From Sphingobium aromaticiconvertens (GTDB taxonomy: Bacteria > Pseudomonadota > Alphaproteobacteria > Sphingomonadales > Sphingomonadaceae), in contig NZ_JBANRJ010000001.1 in the NCBI RefSeq assembly GCF_037154075.1, positions 1,228,501-1,292,500 of the forward strand: a stretch of DNA of 64,000 nt, written 5' to 3'. The notes beneath the pieces are model-generated. The model searched no databases. It was not told where the DNA came from and saw only the letters and a program-made list of their open reading frames with translations. Positions 27,997 to 37,033 of this stretch are shown here, in pieces (position 1 is the first letter of the stretch; every line of letters starts with the position of its first letter). A program made the translations under genes and the position numbers.

Positions 27997-28910
27997 CGTG
28001 TCAGCCTCGCGTCAAAGCGGAGTGGCCGGAGCCATTTCCATTGTTCATAATATTCGGGCGGCATGTTCTGGAACGGCGAAGCCAGCTTTACCGCCTGGAT
28101 CGCACGTTCGGCGTGGATTTGCGCCTGTGGCCGGTTACTGGCGGTGACGCCGAGCTGGTCGATCACCTCGGGCGTGCCGATGACCCGGCCATTCTTGTCG
28201 AGGCGCACCTCCAGCAGCGTCACCAGCTTGTCGGCGTCAGCCCCCGAAGGTGGTCGCCAGTGCGGTTTCAACTGGCGGCGCAGTTCAGCATCCAGCGCCG
28301 ATTTTTGCGCTGGTCCCAAAGTGGCAGCCGGGGTCGCTGCGGGGCGCGTGGCGGGGGCTTCTGACTCTATGCCCTTGAGGAAATCCTTGCCCAGCAGCGA
28401 TCCGCGCGGACGATCGGTCTTGCCCGCGCCGGATGCCTTGGCGGGGGCGTCGGCCTTCGGCTTGGCCTTTGCGGGTTGCGCGGCAGGCTTGGGCTTGGCC
28501 GGTGCAGGCGCTGCCTTTGCCGGCTTGGGCCTGGGCTTTTCCGCTGCCTTTGGCGGTGTGGGCGGCTTTGGCCTGGCCTTGGGCACGTCCTTTTTGGGCG
28601 GCGCGGGCTTGGGCGGCGGCGGGGCGGGAACCGGTTCGGGTTCCGGCGCCGGGGCTGGTTCAGGCGCTGGAGCGGGTGCCGCGTCTTCCGTCGGGCCTTG
28701 TTCGGGCGCTTCGCTGGGCGGGGGCGGTGTCGTCGAAATTTCGGGCGCGGCGGACTTCAGGTCGACTTCATTGACCAGGCTGACGTCCATGGGCGGGCTG
28801 TTCAGTTTCAGCGGATTGGGCGTGGCCAGAAAACCGGCGGACAGCAGGCCGAACAGCAGGACATGTCCTGCCGTTGCGATACCAAGGCCGATTTTTTCAG
28901 TGTTTTCCAT
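27993..28910 (-). CDS. tolA: Tol-Pal system protein TolA (TonB-like)
   Basis: 305 aa. The start used is MENTEKIGLGIATAGHVLLF, giving one N-terminal transmembrane helix (about 10-28). It is followed by a very long Pro/Ala/Lys-rich stretch (about 55-190) that spans the periplasm, and a C-terminal TonB/TolA-like domain (LDAELRRQLKPHWRPP, VTLLEVRLDKNGRVIG, IQAVKLASPFQNMPPEYYEQW). No strong ribosome binding site precedes the ATG; it follows tolR by 22 bp and may depend on re-initiation. TolA takes energy from TolQR. Confidence 0.92.
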   Translation of the reverse strand: MENTEKIGLGIATAGHVLLFGLLSAGFLATPNPLKLNSPPMDVSLVNEVDLKSAAPEISTTPPPPSEAPEQGPTEDAAPAPAPEPAPAPEPEPVPAPPPPKPAPPKKDVPKARPKPPTPPKAAEKPRPKPAKAAPAPAKPKPAAQPAKAKPKADAPAKASGAGKTDRPRGSLLGKDFLKGIESEAPATRPAATPAATLGPAQKSALDAELRRQLKPHWRPPSGADADKLVTLLEVRLDKNGRVIGTPEVIDQLGVTASNRPQAQIHAERAIQAVKLASPFQNMPPEYYEQWKWLRPLRFDARLTR

Positions 28911-28932
28911 GCGGCGGTGGACCCTATGGCCC

Positions 28933-29430
28933 CTATTCTGAACCGGCGCTGACAGCCGCGCTGTCACTGCCCCGGCCGTCATTTGCCCCGCCATCTTCGC
29001 CACCGGTGCTGACCAGCGCGACCTTGTTCAGTCCCGCGCGATTCAGTTCGCCCATGACCCGCATCACCCGGCCATAATCCAGCCCCTTGTCGGCGCGCAG
29101 GAATATCTGCGGTGGTTCTTCCTTGCCTGCATTGGCGGACAGGATTTCGGCCAGCCGCGCGGGCAGGTCAGTGTCGCTGATCTCCGTCTCGTCGATGAAG
29201 ATTCCGCCGTCGCGGTCGATCGACACCACGGTCGGCTTGGCGTCCTGATCCAGCCCCTTGGCGCGGGTTTCGGGCAGGTTGACCGGCACGCCCGTCACCA
29301 GCAGCGGCGCCGTCACCATGAAGATGATCAGCAACACCAGCATGACGTCGACCAGCGGCGTCACGTTGATGTCTGCCATCGGCGCGCGCCCGCGCCCCCG
29401 GCGGGAAGAGGGAGGACCGGACATCGACAT
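28933..29430 (-). CDS. tolR: Tol-Pal system protein TolR (ExbD family)
   Basis: 165 aa inner-membrane protein with one helix (VMLVLLIIFMVTAPLLV) that carries the conserved Asp in INVTPLVDVML used in proton-driven energisation with TolQ. The periplasmic domain follows. The start has CAGGAG seven bases upstream, and this ribosome binding site lies within a preceding 23-codon ORF whose TAA overlaps the ATG (TAATG). Its C-terminus is Ser/Gly/Asp-rich and probably disordered. Confidence 0.95.
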   Translation of the reverse strand: MSMSGPPSSRRGRGRAPMADINVTPLVDVMLVLLIIFMVTAPLLVTGVPVNLPETRAKGLDQDAKPTVVSIDRDGGIFIDETEISDTDLPARLAEILSANAGKEEPPQIFLRADKGLDYGRVMRVMGELNRAGLNKVALVSTGGEDGGANDGRGSDSAAVSAGSE

Positions 29431-29501
29431 TATCGCGCTCCTGTCTTTTCAACGATGTCCAAGGTCATCGCGCCTTTGAAGTCAGCGATGCCCAAGGTCA
29501 T
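29430..29501 (-). CDS. Micro-ORF between tolQ and tolR (23 codons, unverified)
   Basis: An open frame of 23 codons fills the tolQ-tolR gap exactly: its ATG overlaps the tolQ stop (ATGA) and its TAA overlaps the tolR ATG (TAATG). The peptide has two similar halves, each beginning MTL and ending with GA, encoded by a near-direct repeat of the DNA. It has no transmembrane or signal character. It could be a coupling leader that keeps ribosomes flowing into tolR, a real micropeptide, or the trace of a local duplication. There is no independent evidence of translation. Confidence 0.4.
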   Translation of the reverse strand: MTLGIADFKGAMTLDIVEKTGAR

Positions 29502-30199
29502 CGCTGAGCCTCAAGCTCGCGGCTCAACGTCGCGTAGAAGCCGTCGGCGAAGCGGGCCATCCGGGCTTCCATGCGGTTGATGCCGTGGCTGAAGCGGTTG
29601 TAGGCGATGACCGCCGGGATCGCCGCGAACAGGCCGATGGCGGTGGCGAACAGCGCCTCCGCAATGCCCGGCGCGACGACCGCCAGGCTGCTATTCTGCT
29701 CCGCCGCGATCGAGGTAAAGGCGCGCATGATGCCCCAGACGGTACCGAACAGGCCGACGAAGGGCGCGACCGAGCCGATGGTCGCCAAGATGTTCAACCG
29801 GTCGGACAGCCGATCCACCTCGCTCGCGATGGCGCTGGACATGGCGGTGGACAGGCGATCGCGCGTCCCTTCGCGGTCGACGACGCGACTGGCCGTGGAG
29901 CGACGCCATTCGGTGACACCTGCGGCCATCACCTTGGCGCTGGGCAGTTCCGCCTTGCCGCGGCTTTCGTAAAAGCGGTCGATATCCTCCGCCTTCCAGA
30001 AATCCTGCTCGAACGCATGGCTTTGCTTGCTGGCTTTCCGCAGGGAGACGCTGAAGGCGATGATGATCGCCCAGGTCCAGATGCTGGCGAGCAGCAGGCC
30101 GAGCATCACGCCCTTCACGACGATATCCGCCTGAAGGAACAGGGCCAGCGGGGAAAGGGTGGCGGCGTCGGTCATGGCGCCGGGAATGGAGAGGTTCAT
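29498..30199 (-). CDS. tolQ: Tol-Pal system protein TolQ (ExbB/MotA family)
   Basis: 233 aa inner-membrane protein with three transmembrane helices: near residues 25-50, and the pair at about 140-160 and 178-200 (ATIGSVAPFVGLFGTVWGIM and ATAIGLFAAIPAVIAYN). With TolR it forms the proton channel that drives TolA during outer-membrane constriction. The start overlaps the ybgC stop (ATGA). Confidence 0.96.
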   Translation of the reverse strand: MNLSIPGAMTDAATLSPLALFLQADIVVKGVMLGLLLASIWTWAIIIAFSVSLRKASKQSHAFEQDFWKAEDIDRFYESRGKAELPSAKVMAAGVTEWRRSTASRVVDREGTRDRLSTAMSSAIASEVDRLSDRLNILATIGSVAPFVGLFGTVWGIMRAFTSIAAEQNSSLAVVAPGIAEALFATAIGLFAAIPAVIAYNRFSHGINRMEARMARFADGFYATLSRELEAQR

Positions 30200-30693
30200 G
30201 AGTGGGTGTCTTCCCCTTGGACAAGACGGGTGAAAAGGTCGATCCAGGGCCGGGGTTGCCGTTTGGGGCGGCCCTGCGGCGTCAGATAGGCGGCGGTCAC
30301 ATCGGCTTCGGTCAATATCTCGTCCCCGCGCATGACTGTCTGATGAATGGAGCAGGTGGCAGCGCCCACGGCGGTCACGGTGCTCATGACCATCAACTCG
30401 TCATCCAGCCGGGCGGGACGGCGATAGGCGATGTGGAGGTCCGCTACCGCATAGACGCCCTCGCCCGCCTCCAGATTACCGCGCTGGTCGATGCCCGCAA
30501 CCCGCAGCATGTCGGATCGGGCGCGTTCCATATAACGCAGATAATTGGCGTGATAGACGAGGCCCGACAGGTCGGTATCCTCGAAATACACGCGCAGCGG
30601 GAAGTAATGGATGGCCGCAATAAACTGCCCGGTCGCTGCCGTGGGTCGGTCCGCAGCGGACGATAGAGGCAGGGGCGGATCACTGGCGAGCAT
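30196..30693 (-). CDS. ybgC: Acyl-CoA thioesterase YbgC
   Basis: Hotdog-fold thioesterase encoded first in the Tol-Pal operon, about 165 aa. The catalytic region reads VYFEDTDLSGLVYHANYLRYMERAR, with the catalytic Asp in DTDLSG. The start MLASDPPLPL is chosen because the conserved domain starts 30 residues later; an ATG at 30744 is also in frame, and neither has a strong ribosome binding site. A tol-pal location is typical of this gene. Confidence 0.88.
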   Translation of the reverse strand: MLASDPPLPLSSAADRPTAATGQFIAAIHYFPLRVYFEDTDLSGLVYHANYLRYMERARSDMLRVAGIDQRGNLEAGEGVYAVADLHIAYRRPARLDDELMVMSTVTAVGAATCSIHQTVMRGDEILTEADVTAAYLTPQGRPKRQPRPWIDLFTRLVQGEDTHS

Positions 30694-30844
30694 GGGGGCC
30701 GTCTTTAACCATGTAGAACCGGCGGCGCAAAGCCGGAAAATCATGGACAGGAACCATCTGCCGTCGATCGGGGGTCGGTTCGTCGGCGGCATGGGGTCTG
30801 GCGTCCGTCGAACGGGGCGGTTAGGGGCAGATCTTCGGAGCGTG

Positions 30845-30860
30845 TTTCGTTTAGACGAAA
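30845..30860. repeat. Palindrome in the ybgC / dehydrogenase intergenic region
   Basis: TTTCGT-TTAG-ACGAAA, a perfect 6-bp inverted repeat with a four-base centre, about 83 bp before the dehydrogenase start. It could be an operator or a dispersed repeat; no partner was identified. Confidence 0.4.
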
Positions 30861-30942
30861 TCGTTCTCGATTTTTGGATGCCGCGATTTCCGAGCCGTTG
30901 GGTGATCCGCCCAATGCGAAATCGCTCTTGGAAGGAGAGTGA

Positions 30943-31824
30943 ATGATGGTCGAGATCAGGACGGTGGGCGTAATCGGTGCGGGGCAAATGGGTGCGGGGA
31001 TCGCACAGGTGTCGGCGCAGGCGGGCTTTGACGTGATCCTGTCCGATATCGACTTGCCGCGCGCGGAAAAGGGACGCAGCGGCATCGCTCGCCAGTTGGT
31101 TAAGGCCGTGGAAAAGGGCAAGCTGGCGCAAGAAGACGCCGACGCAGCGATGGCGCGCATCCGGGCGGTGGGTGAGGTCGCCCCACTCGGAGAGGCGCAA
31201 CTGGTGATCGAAGCAGCGACCGAGCGCGAGGAAATCAAGCGCGCGATCTTTGGCAATGTGGGACCATTGCTGGCCGCGGACGCGATCCTGGCGACCAATA
31301 CCTCGTCCATCCCGATTACCCGGCTGGCGCAGGCGGCGCCCGATGCCGCGCGCTTCGTGGGGGTGCATTTCTTCAACCCTGTGCCGGTGATGGAGCTTAT
31401 CGAGCTGATCCGGGGTCTGGGCACCGCGCCAGAGACGGTTGCGGCGGTCGAGGGCTATGCCACGGCGCTGGGCAAGCAGGTGGTCCATGCCTTCGATGCG
31501 CCGGGTTTTGTCGTCAACCGTATCCTCGTGCCGATGCTGAACGAGGCCTGTTTCGTGCTGGGGGAAGGGATTGCCACTGTCGAGGATATCGACAAGGGCG
31601 TGAAACTTGGCCTCAATCACCCGATGGGTCCGCTGACGCTCGCCGATTTCGTCGGTCTCGATACGTTGCTGGAGATTTGCAAGGTGCTGCAGGACACGAC
31701 CGGCGATCCCAAATATCGCCCCGCGCCGCTGCTGACCAAATATGTGGAGGCCGGCTGGTATGGACGTAAATCGGGGCGGGGCTTTTACGACTATTCCGGG
31801 CCGGAGCCGGTGCCGAGCCGGTGA
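30943..31824 (+). CDS. 3-hydroxybutyryl-CoA dehydrogenase
   Basis: NAD(P)-dependent 3-hydroxyacyl-CoA dehydrogenase, 293 aa, acting in short-chain acyl-CoA or polyhydroxybutyrate-type metabolism. The Rossmann motif [13 protein letters not shown] is at the N-terminus. [19 protein letters not shown] contains the catalytic His, and a C-terminal helical domain carries [23 protein letters not shown] lies upstream of two successive ATGs; the first was taken. It lies alone between ybgC (divergent) and dnaE2 (convergent). Confidence 0.93.
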   Translation: MMVEIRTVGVIGAGQMGAGIAQVSAQAGFDVILSDIDLPRAEKGRSGIARQLVKAVEKGKLAQEDADAAMARIRAVGEVAPLGEAQLVIEAATEREEIKRAIFGNVGPLLAADAILATNTSSIPITRLAQAAPDAARFVGVHFFNPVPVMELIELIRGLGTAPETVAAVEGYATALGKQVVHAFDAPGFVVNRILVPMLNEACFVLGEGIATVEDIDKGVKLGLNHPMGPLTLADFVGLDTLLEICKVLQDTTGDPKYRPAPLLTKYVEAGWYGRKSGRGFYDYSGPEPVPSR

Positions 31825-31896
31825 TTTGATCGCTGGTCAGGAACTTGGAAGGGGCGTTGGCATCCAGCAGCGTCCCTTTAGAGTCTTTTGATTGCC

Positions 31897-31939
31897 GCAT
31901 TCTGCGAGCCGCCGGCTGTTCCAGCCGACTTCAGAATGC
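31897..31939. terminator. Nested hairpin between convergent genes
   Basis: Outer stem GCATTCTG/CAGAATGC (31897-31904 with 31932-31939) encloses an inner stem CGGCTG/CAGCCG. It sits between the ends of the dehydrogenase and dnaE2 genes and may terminate transcription, although a clear T tract is missing. Confidence 0.45.
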
Positions 31940-31940
31940 T

Positions 31941-34900
31941 CTAATGAAAATCCCGCGATTTCGGTAGGATACGAACATTACGCGGATGACTGCTGCCAGC
32001 CGAGTGGGCGATTTGCGGCGTATCGGCTTGCGAAAGCCGCTGTAATTCCGCCGTCCGGTCGTGGACGCGGGTCGCCATCAGGTGGACGACGCCTTCCTTG
32101 CTGCGCTGGACCTCCCCCTCCACCACCATCAGGCGGGAGGCCATGACCGGGCGGCGTTGCATCTCGAACAATCGCGCCCAGAGCAGGATGTTGGTAATGC
32201 CGGTTTCATCCTCGATCGTGATGAAGATAGCATTGCCCTTGCCCGGCCGCTGGCGGACCAGCACGATCCCCGCCGTGCGGACCCGCGCGCCATTCTTGGC
32301 CGCCGCCGTATCGGCGCAACTCAGCACCCCTTCGGCTGCAAAGACCGCGCGCAGATAGTGCATGGGATGCCCTTTGAGCGAGAGGCGCGTCATCTGATAG
32401 TCGGCGGCGACATGTTCGCTTGTCGTCATGGCCGGGAGGGCCGCATCCGGTTCCTCACCCAGTTCGCGCGCGCGGCTGTCGCGTTGCCGGGCGGCGGCGA
32501 ACAGCGGGAGTTCGTTCGATGGGGTGCGTCGCGCTTCCCATAGCGCCTGCCGCCGGTCCTGCCCCAGCGAGCGACAGGCATCGGCATCGGCGAGCAGGCG
32601 CAGCGCGCGGGCGGGCAGCGCGGCGCGGCGGGCCATATCCTCGATCGAGGCGAAGAGGCCGCTCCCGGCGCGGGCGGCGAGGATCTGATCGGCCCAGATT
32701 TCGCGAAAACCATCGATCTGGCGAAAGCCCAGCCGCAGGGCGAGCGCGCGACCCGCGCCTTCACCCTTCCGGGCGTCGCGGGTCCGCAGCAGCGGTTCGA
32801 GGGCGTTGTCCCAGCCGCTGGCGTTCACATCGACATCATGCACATGTACGCCATGCTCGCGCGCGTCGCGGACAAGCTGGGCGGGGGCATAGAAGCCCAT
32901 CGGCTGGGAATTAAGCAGCGCGCAGGCGAAGATTGCGGGCTGATGACATTTGATCCAGGCGGATACATAGACGAGCCGCGCGAAGGACAAAGCGTGGCTT
33001 TCGGGAAAGCCATAGCTGCCAAATCCTTCAATCTGCTTGTAGCAGCGTTCGGCAAAGTCGCGCTCATAGCCGCGCCCGACCATGCCGTTCACCATCTTGT
33101 CGCGGAAATGATGGATGGTGCCGACATTGCGAAAGGTCGCCATCGCGCGGCGCAACTGGTTGGCTTCGATATTGCTGAATTCGGCGGCGGTGATCGCCAG
33201 CTTCATGGCCTGTTCCTGAAACAGGGGGACGCCATAGGTCTTGCCCAGCAATTGCTTCAGTTCGTCGGCACGGCCATGTTCGGGCGAGGGAGCGGGATAC
33301 TGTGGCTTTTCCTCGCCACAGCGCCGCCGCAGATAGGGATGAACCATGTCGCCCTCGATCGGACCGGGCCGCACGATCGCCACCTGCACGGTCAGGTCGT
33401 AAAGGTTACGCGGTCGTAGCCGGGGCAGCATGTTGATCTGCGCGCGGCTTTCGACCTGGAAGACGCCGATACTGTCGCCCTTTTGCAGCATGGCATAGAC
33501 GGCCGGATCTTCGGAATCCAGGTCGATGGTCAGGTCGTGATCGCCCAACCCCTGCGCCCGCATCAGGTCATAGGCCTTGCGGATGCAGGTCAACATGCCA
33601 AGCGCCAATATATCGACCTTCATCAGGCCGAGCGCGTCGATGTCATCCTTGTCCCACTCGATGAAATTGCGGTCGGCCATCGCCGCATTGTGGATCGGCA
33701 CGGTTTCGTCGAGCCGGTTCTGCGTGAGGACGAAACCGCCGACATGCTGTGACAGGTGCCGGGGAAAAGGGGCAAGCAACAGTCGATCGACGATGCCCCG
33801 CAGGCGCGCGATTTCAGGATTGTCGAGGGCAAAGCCCGCATCGACGATTCGGGCATCGCCGACATCGCCCGAATAGCTGCCCCAGACCGTGCTGGACAGG
33901 CGGGTGGACACATCTTCGCTCAGGCCCATGGCCCGCGCCACTTCGCGCAGGGCGCTGCGCGAGCGGTAATGGATGACGGTGGCGGCGATCCCCGCGCGGT
34001 GGCGACCATAGCGGTCATAGACATATTGCATGACCTCCTCTCGCCGTTCATGTTCGAAATCCACGTCGATGTCGGGCGGTTCGTCACGTTCCTCCGACAC
34101 GAAGCGGGAGAAGAGCAGGTTGTGCTGTGCCGGGTCGACCGAGGTGACGCCCAACAGGAAGCAGACCATCGAATTGGCGGCCGATCCGCGCCCCTGGCAC
34201 AATATCCCCTTGCTGCGGGCAAAGGCGACGATGTCGTGCACGGTCAGGAAATAATAGGCATAGTTGCGACTGCGGATCAGGTCGAATTCTTCCCGCAGCA
34301 GCGCGCGGACGGCGGGGGGGATGCGCGGGCCATAGCGGGAATGGGCGGCGGTCCGGGTCAGTTCTTCCAACCAGTCCTGCGCGCTCCAGCCTTCGGGTAC
34401 GGGTTCGTGCGGATATTCGTAGCGCAACTGGTCCAGCGTGAAGTGGACAAGGCCGAGTAACCGGCTGGTTTGCGCCAGCGCTTGTGGATAGCGGCGGAAC
34501 AGGCGCGCCATCTCCTGCGGAGGCTTCAGATGCCGTTCGGCATTGGCCTCCAGCCGCCGTCCGGCCTCCTTGATCGTCGTGCCTTCGCGAATGCAACTGA
34601 GGATATCGTGGAGGGGGCGTTCTTCGGGCATGGCGTACAGCGCGTCGGTCGTGGCCAGCAACGGAACGCCCACATCCTGCGCCAGCCGATCGAGGCGCGC
34701 CAGTTCGCGTGCGTCCCGTCCATTGCGGGTGAGCGGCGCGCCCAGCCAGAGACGATCGGGCGCAAGGCGTTTCAGCCGCGCGAGCAGTTCGGGCAGGTCG
34801 GTCGGCGGTGCGGGGGGCACGAGGCTGAGATGCGCCTGCTGCACGGCTTCTTTCGAGGGGCGTTCGGCATAGTCATAATCGACGGGCTTGCGATGGGCGG

Positions 34901-35429
34901 TCTGTTCCGTCGCGGAGGAGGTGGGCATCACGATGAGCAGCAAATCGTCGAGATAGGCGGTCAGGTCTGCATAATGGAGGATGCAGTCGCCCTTGATGGA
35001 TCGCAGATTGCCGACCGTCAGCAATTTGGTGAGTTCGCCCCAGCCTTTGCGCGTCGCGGGATAGGCGATGATGTCGGGCGTGCCATCCGCGAAGACGAGG
35101 CGCGCGCCGACGATAAGGCGCAGCGCGGGTTCGCAGGCGGCCTCTTCCTCTGGCGTCAACTCGGGCGATTTCCCGCAAGCCGTCTTGGCTTCGACCAGCA
35201 ACGCGCGTTTGGCGTCGCCCGCACGCTTGCGAGCGACATGCGCCCGCACCACGCCCGCCACCGTGTTGCGGTCGGCGATGCCCAGACCCGTGAGGCCGAG
35301 GGTTATGGCGCGCGCAACCATATCCGAAGCGTGTGATGCGCCACGCAGGAAAGAAAAATTGGTGGCAGCGACCAGTTCGGCGAAGGGCGGTTCAGCGGAG
35401 GCCAGTTCGGTGGAGAGTTGGGCATTCAT
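31941..35429 (-). CDS. dnaE2: Error-prone DNA polymerase DnaE2 (ImuC)
   Basis: 1,162 aa alpha-type polymerase for damage-induced mutagenesis. The N-terminal PHP domain begins FAELVAATNFSFLRGASHASDMV. The polymerase core includes GRGSAANSMVCFLLGVTSVDP and PDIDVDFEHERREEVMQYVYDRYG (catalytic aspartates), and the tail has an OB-fold (RTAGIVLVRQRPGKGNAIFITIED). The ATG overlaps the imuB stop (ATGA). It works with ImuA and ImuB, ImuB linking it to the beta clamp. Expression should follow the LexA-controlled promoter at imuA. Confidence 0.96.
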   Translation of the reverse strand: MNAQLSTELASAEPPFAELVAATNFSFLRGASHASDMVARAITLGLTGLGIADRNTVAGVVRAHVARKRAGDAKRALLVEAKTACGKSPELTPEEEAACEPALRLIVGARLVFADGTPDIIAYPATRKGWGELTKLLTVGNLRSIKGDCILHYADLTAYLDDLLLIVMPTSSATEQTAHRKPVDYDYAERPSKEAVQQAHLSLVPPAPPTDLPELLARLKRLAPDRLWLGAPLTRNGRDARELARLDRLAQDVGVPLLATTDALYAMPEERPLHDILSCIREGTTIKEAGRRLEANAERHLKPPQEMARLFRRYPQALAQTSRLLGLVHFTLDQLRYEYPHEPVPEGWSAQDWLEELTRTAAHSRYGPRIPPAVRALLREEFDLIRSRNYAYYFLTVHDIVAFARSKGILCQGRGSAANSMVCFLLGVTSVDPAQHNLLFSRFVSEERDEPPDIDVDFEHERREEVMQYVYDRYGRHRAGIAATVIHYRSRSALREVARAMGLSEDVSTRLSSTVWGSYSGDVGDARIVDAGFALDNPEIARLRGIVDRLLLAPFPRHLSQHVGGFVLTQNRLDETVPIHNAAMADRNFIEWDKDDIDALGLMKVDILALGMLTCIRKAYDLMRAQGLGDHDLTIDLDSEDPAVYAMLQKGDSIGVFQVESRAQINMLPRLRPRNLYDLTVQVAIVRPGPIEGDMVHPYLRRRCGEEKPQYPAPSPEHGRADELKQLLGKTYGVPLFQEQAMKLAITAAEFSNIEANQLRRAMATFRNVGTIHHFRDKMVNGMVGRGYERDFAERCYKQIEGFGSYGFPESHALSFARLVYVSAWIKCHQPAIFACALLNSQPMGFYAPAQLVRDAREHGVHVHDVDVNASGWDNALEPLLRTRDARKGEGAGRALALRLGFRQIDGFREIWADQILAARAGSGLFASIEDMARRAALPARALRLLADADACRSLGQDRRQALWEARRTPSNELPLFAAARQRDSRARELGEEPDAALPAMTTSEHVAADYQMTRLSLKGHPMHYLRAVFAAEGVLSCADTAAAKNGARVRTAGIVLVRQRPGKGNAIFITIEDETGITNILLWARLFEMQRRPVMASRLMVVEGEVQRSKEGVVHLMATRVHDRTAELQRLSQADTPQIAHSAGSSHPRNVRILPKSRDFH

Positions 35430-37033
35430 GCGAACAGGCCGTGGACGAACCAGCCGGGATGCGCGGCCTCCAGCCCATAGAGGCCGTGACGGAAGATCCA
35501 GAAGCGGCGGCCACGGGCATCCTCCACCCGATAATAGTCGCGGGTGCGATCATGGCCTTCAAGCGCGCCATTGGGCGCTTTCCACCATTCGGGTGCGATC
35601 CGTTCCGGCCCTTCGAAACGGGTGACTTCGTGCAGGGCGCGCCGCCAGCGGAAGCGGTGGGGCGGGCCATCGGGCACTTCGGCGACAACCTCGATCGGCT
35701 GGGGCGGGTCGAATAGATGGAGCGGGCGCATCGGCGGGTTTTCCGGGGCGGGGGCGGCTGGCTCCCAGGCGGCGGGCGCACGGCATTCAACGGCGGGGAG
35801 GGCAAGCTGGGCCTGTTCGGGGATATGGGTGTCGCGCGGGACGAGCCGCTGGATGCGGCGGCGACCGACGCGGACGCTGAGGCGGTCGATGAGCGCGGCC
35901 ATATCCTCCCGAGCGCGCGCCTCGCCGCCTTCCAGCGCGAGCTGGCTGGGGGCGAGCGGTTCGACCCGTGGCACGGTCAGGCGCACCATGTCGAAGCCGA
36001 AGCCGGGGTCGATGGGGTCATTGAGGCTGTCGATACGCTCGCGGAAGAGGCGCATGAGCGCGGGCGCATCGCGCATCGGCTGGCCGGTTTCGACCCGTAG
36101 CGGGAAGGCGAGGCCGTCGCTGCGGAAGAACAGGGCTTCGAACCGGCGACCGCCCTGCGCGCGTTCGGTGAGTTGCTGCGCGGCTTCTTCCGTCAGGCTT
36201 TCCAATACGGCCAGCGCATAATCGGTGCTGCCGACCGGCTCGGCGAAGCGCCGTTCCAGACGGATGGCGGCGCGGGGGCGGCGCGGGGCCATCGGCCGGG
36301 TGGCAAGGCCCAGCAGGCGGTGGAGCGCATCGATCGCCTCCTCACCGAAGCGGGCGGCGAGCGTGGCGGCGGGGCGGGCGGCGATGTCGCCGACGGTCCG
36401 CAGGCCCGCGCGGCGCAGGGCAGTGGCGCTTTCGGGATCAAGGCGCAGCGCTTCGACGGGCAGGCGGCGGACGGCGCTGTCCTCGTCCGGCGCGGGGGCG
36501 GGATAGCGGGCGAGGGCGTGCGCGGCCTCCGCCGTGCTGCCGAAGGCCAGGCGAACACGCATCCCCCGCCGTTCCAGCCGGTCGGTCAGATCGTTGGCAA
36601 GAGCGCCCTCGCCATCCCAAAGATGGGTGCAGCCGGTGACGTCCAGCATCAGCCCCTGGGGAGAATCGAGGCTGGCGAGCGGGGTGTAGCGGGCGCAGCC
36701 ATCGCATAATCGCTCCAGCCAGTCCTGATCGGCATGGTCGTCGGCGTCGAAGGCGCGCAGGGTCGGCTCGCGGGCGCGGGCGTCGGCCAGCGTCATGGCG
36801 GGGGTCAGGCCGATGGCGAGGGCGTCTTCGTCCAGGCAGGCAAGGCGCATCGCCCCGCGCACGCTCTCGACGATGACGGCGGGGCCATCGCCCATGCCTT
36901 CACCCGCCCCTTGCCAAAGGTCAGGCCGCGCGATCCGCAGCCGGTCGAGCGGCAGGAACGGGAACCACAGCGCCAGATAGCGCCGCCCCGTCCCCTCCAG
37001 TCTCTCTTCCATCATGCTCGCTTCCACGGTCAT
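35426..37033 (-). CDS. imuB: Y-family polymerase-like protein ImuB
   Basis: About 535 aa, DNA polymerase Y-family fold without the catalytic acids: where DinB has its first Asp, this protein reads YLALWFPFLPLDRLRIARPD. Little-finger and helix-hairpin-helix segments follow (SATALRRAGLRTVGDIAARP). The C-terminal part is about 200 residues of Pro/Arg-rich accessory sequence. ImuB acts as the hub that recruits DnaE2 and ImuA. ATG at 37033 (TGGAG upstream) or ATG at 37015 could be the start; either overlaps imuA by about 95-113 bp in another frame. Confidence 0.9.
   Translation of the reverse strand: MTVEASMMEERLEGTGRRYLALWFPFLPLDRLRIARPDLWQGAGEGMGDGPAVIVESVRGAMRLACLDEDALAIGLTPAMTLADARAREPTLRAFDADDHADQDWLERLCDGCARYTPLASLDSPQGLMLDVTGCTHLWDGEGALANDLTDRLERRGMRVRLAFGSTAEAAHALARYPAPAPDEDSAVRRLPVEALRLDPESATALRRAGLRTVGDIAARPAATLAARFGEEAIDALHRLLGLATRPMAPRRPRAAIRLERRFAEPVGSTDYALAVLESLTEEAAQQLTERAQGGRRFEALFFRSDGLAFPLRVETGQPMRDAPALMRLFRERIDSLNDPIDPGFGFDMVRLTVPRVEPLAPSQLALEGGEARAREDMAALIDRLSVRVGRRRIQRLVPRDTHIPEQAQLALPAVECRAPAAWEPAAPAPENPPMRPLHLFDPPQPIEVVAEVPDGPPHRFRWRRALHEVTRFEGPERIAPEWWKAPNGALEGHDRTRDYYRVEDARGRRFWIFRHGLYGLEAAHPGWFVHGLFA

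Noticed and set aside
29449..29501. The near-direct repeat in the tolQ-tolR gap as a mobile or dispersed repeat
   Set aside because: The two copies are about 18 bp, occur only here in the window, and lie within the 23-codon frame; a local duplication explains them better.
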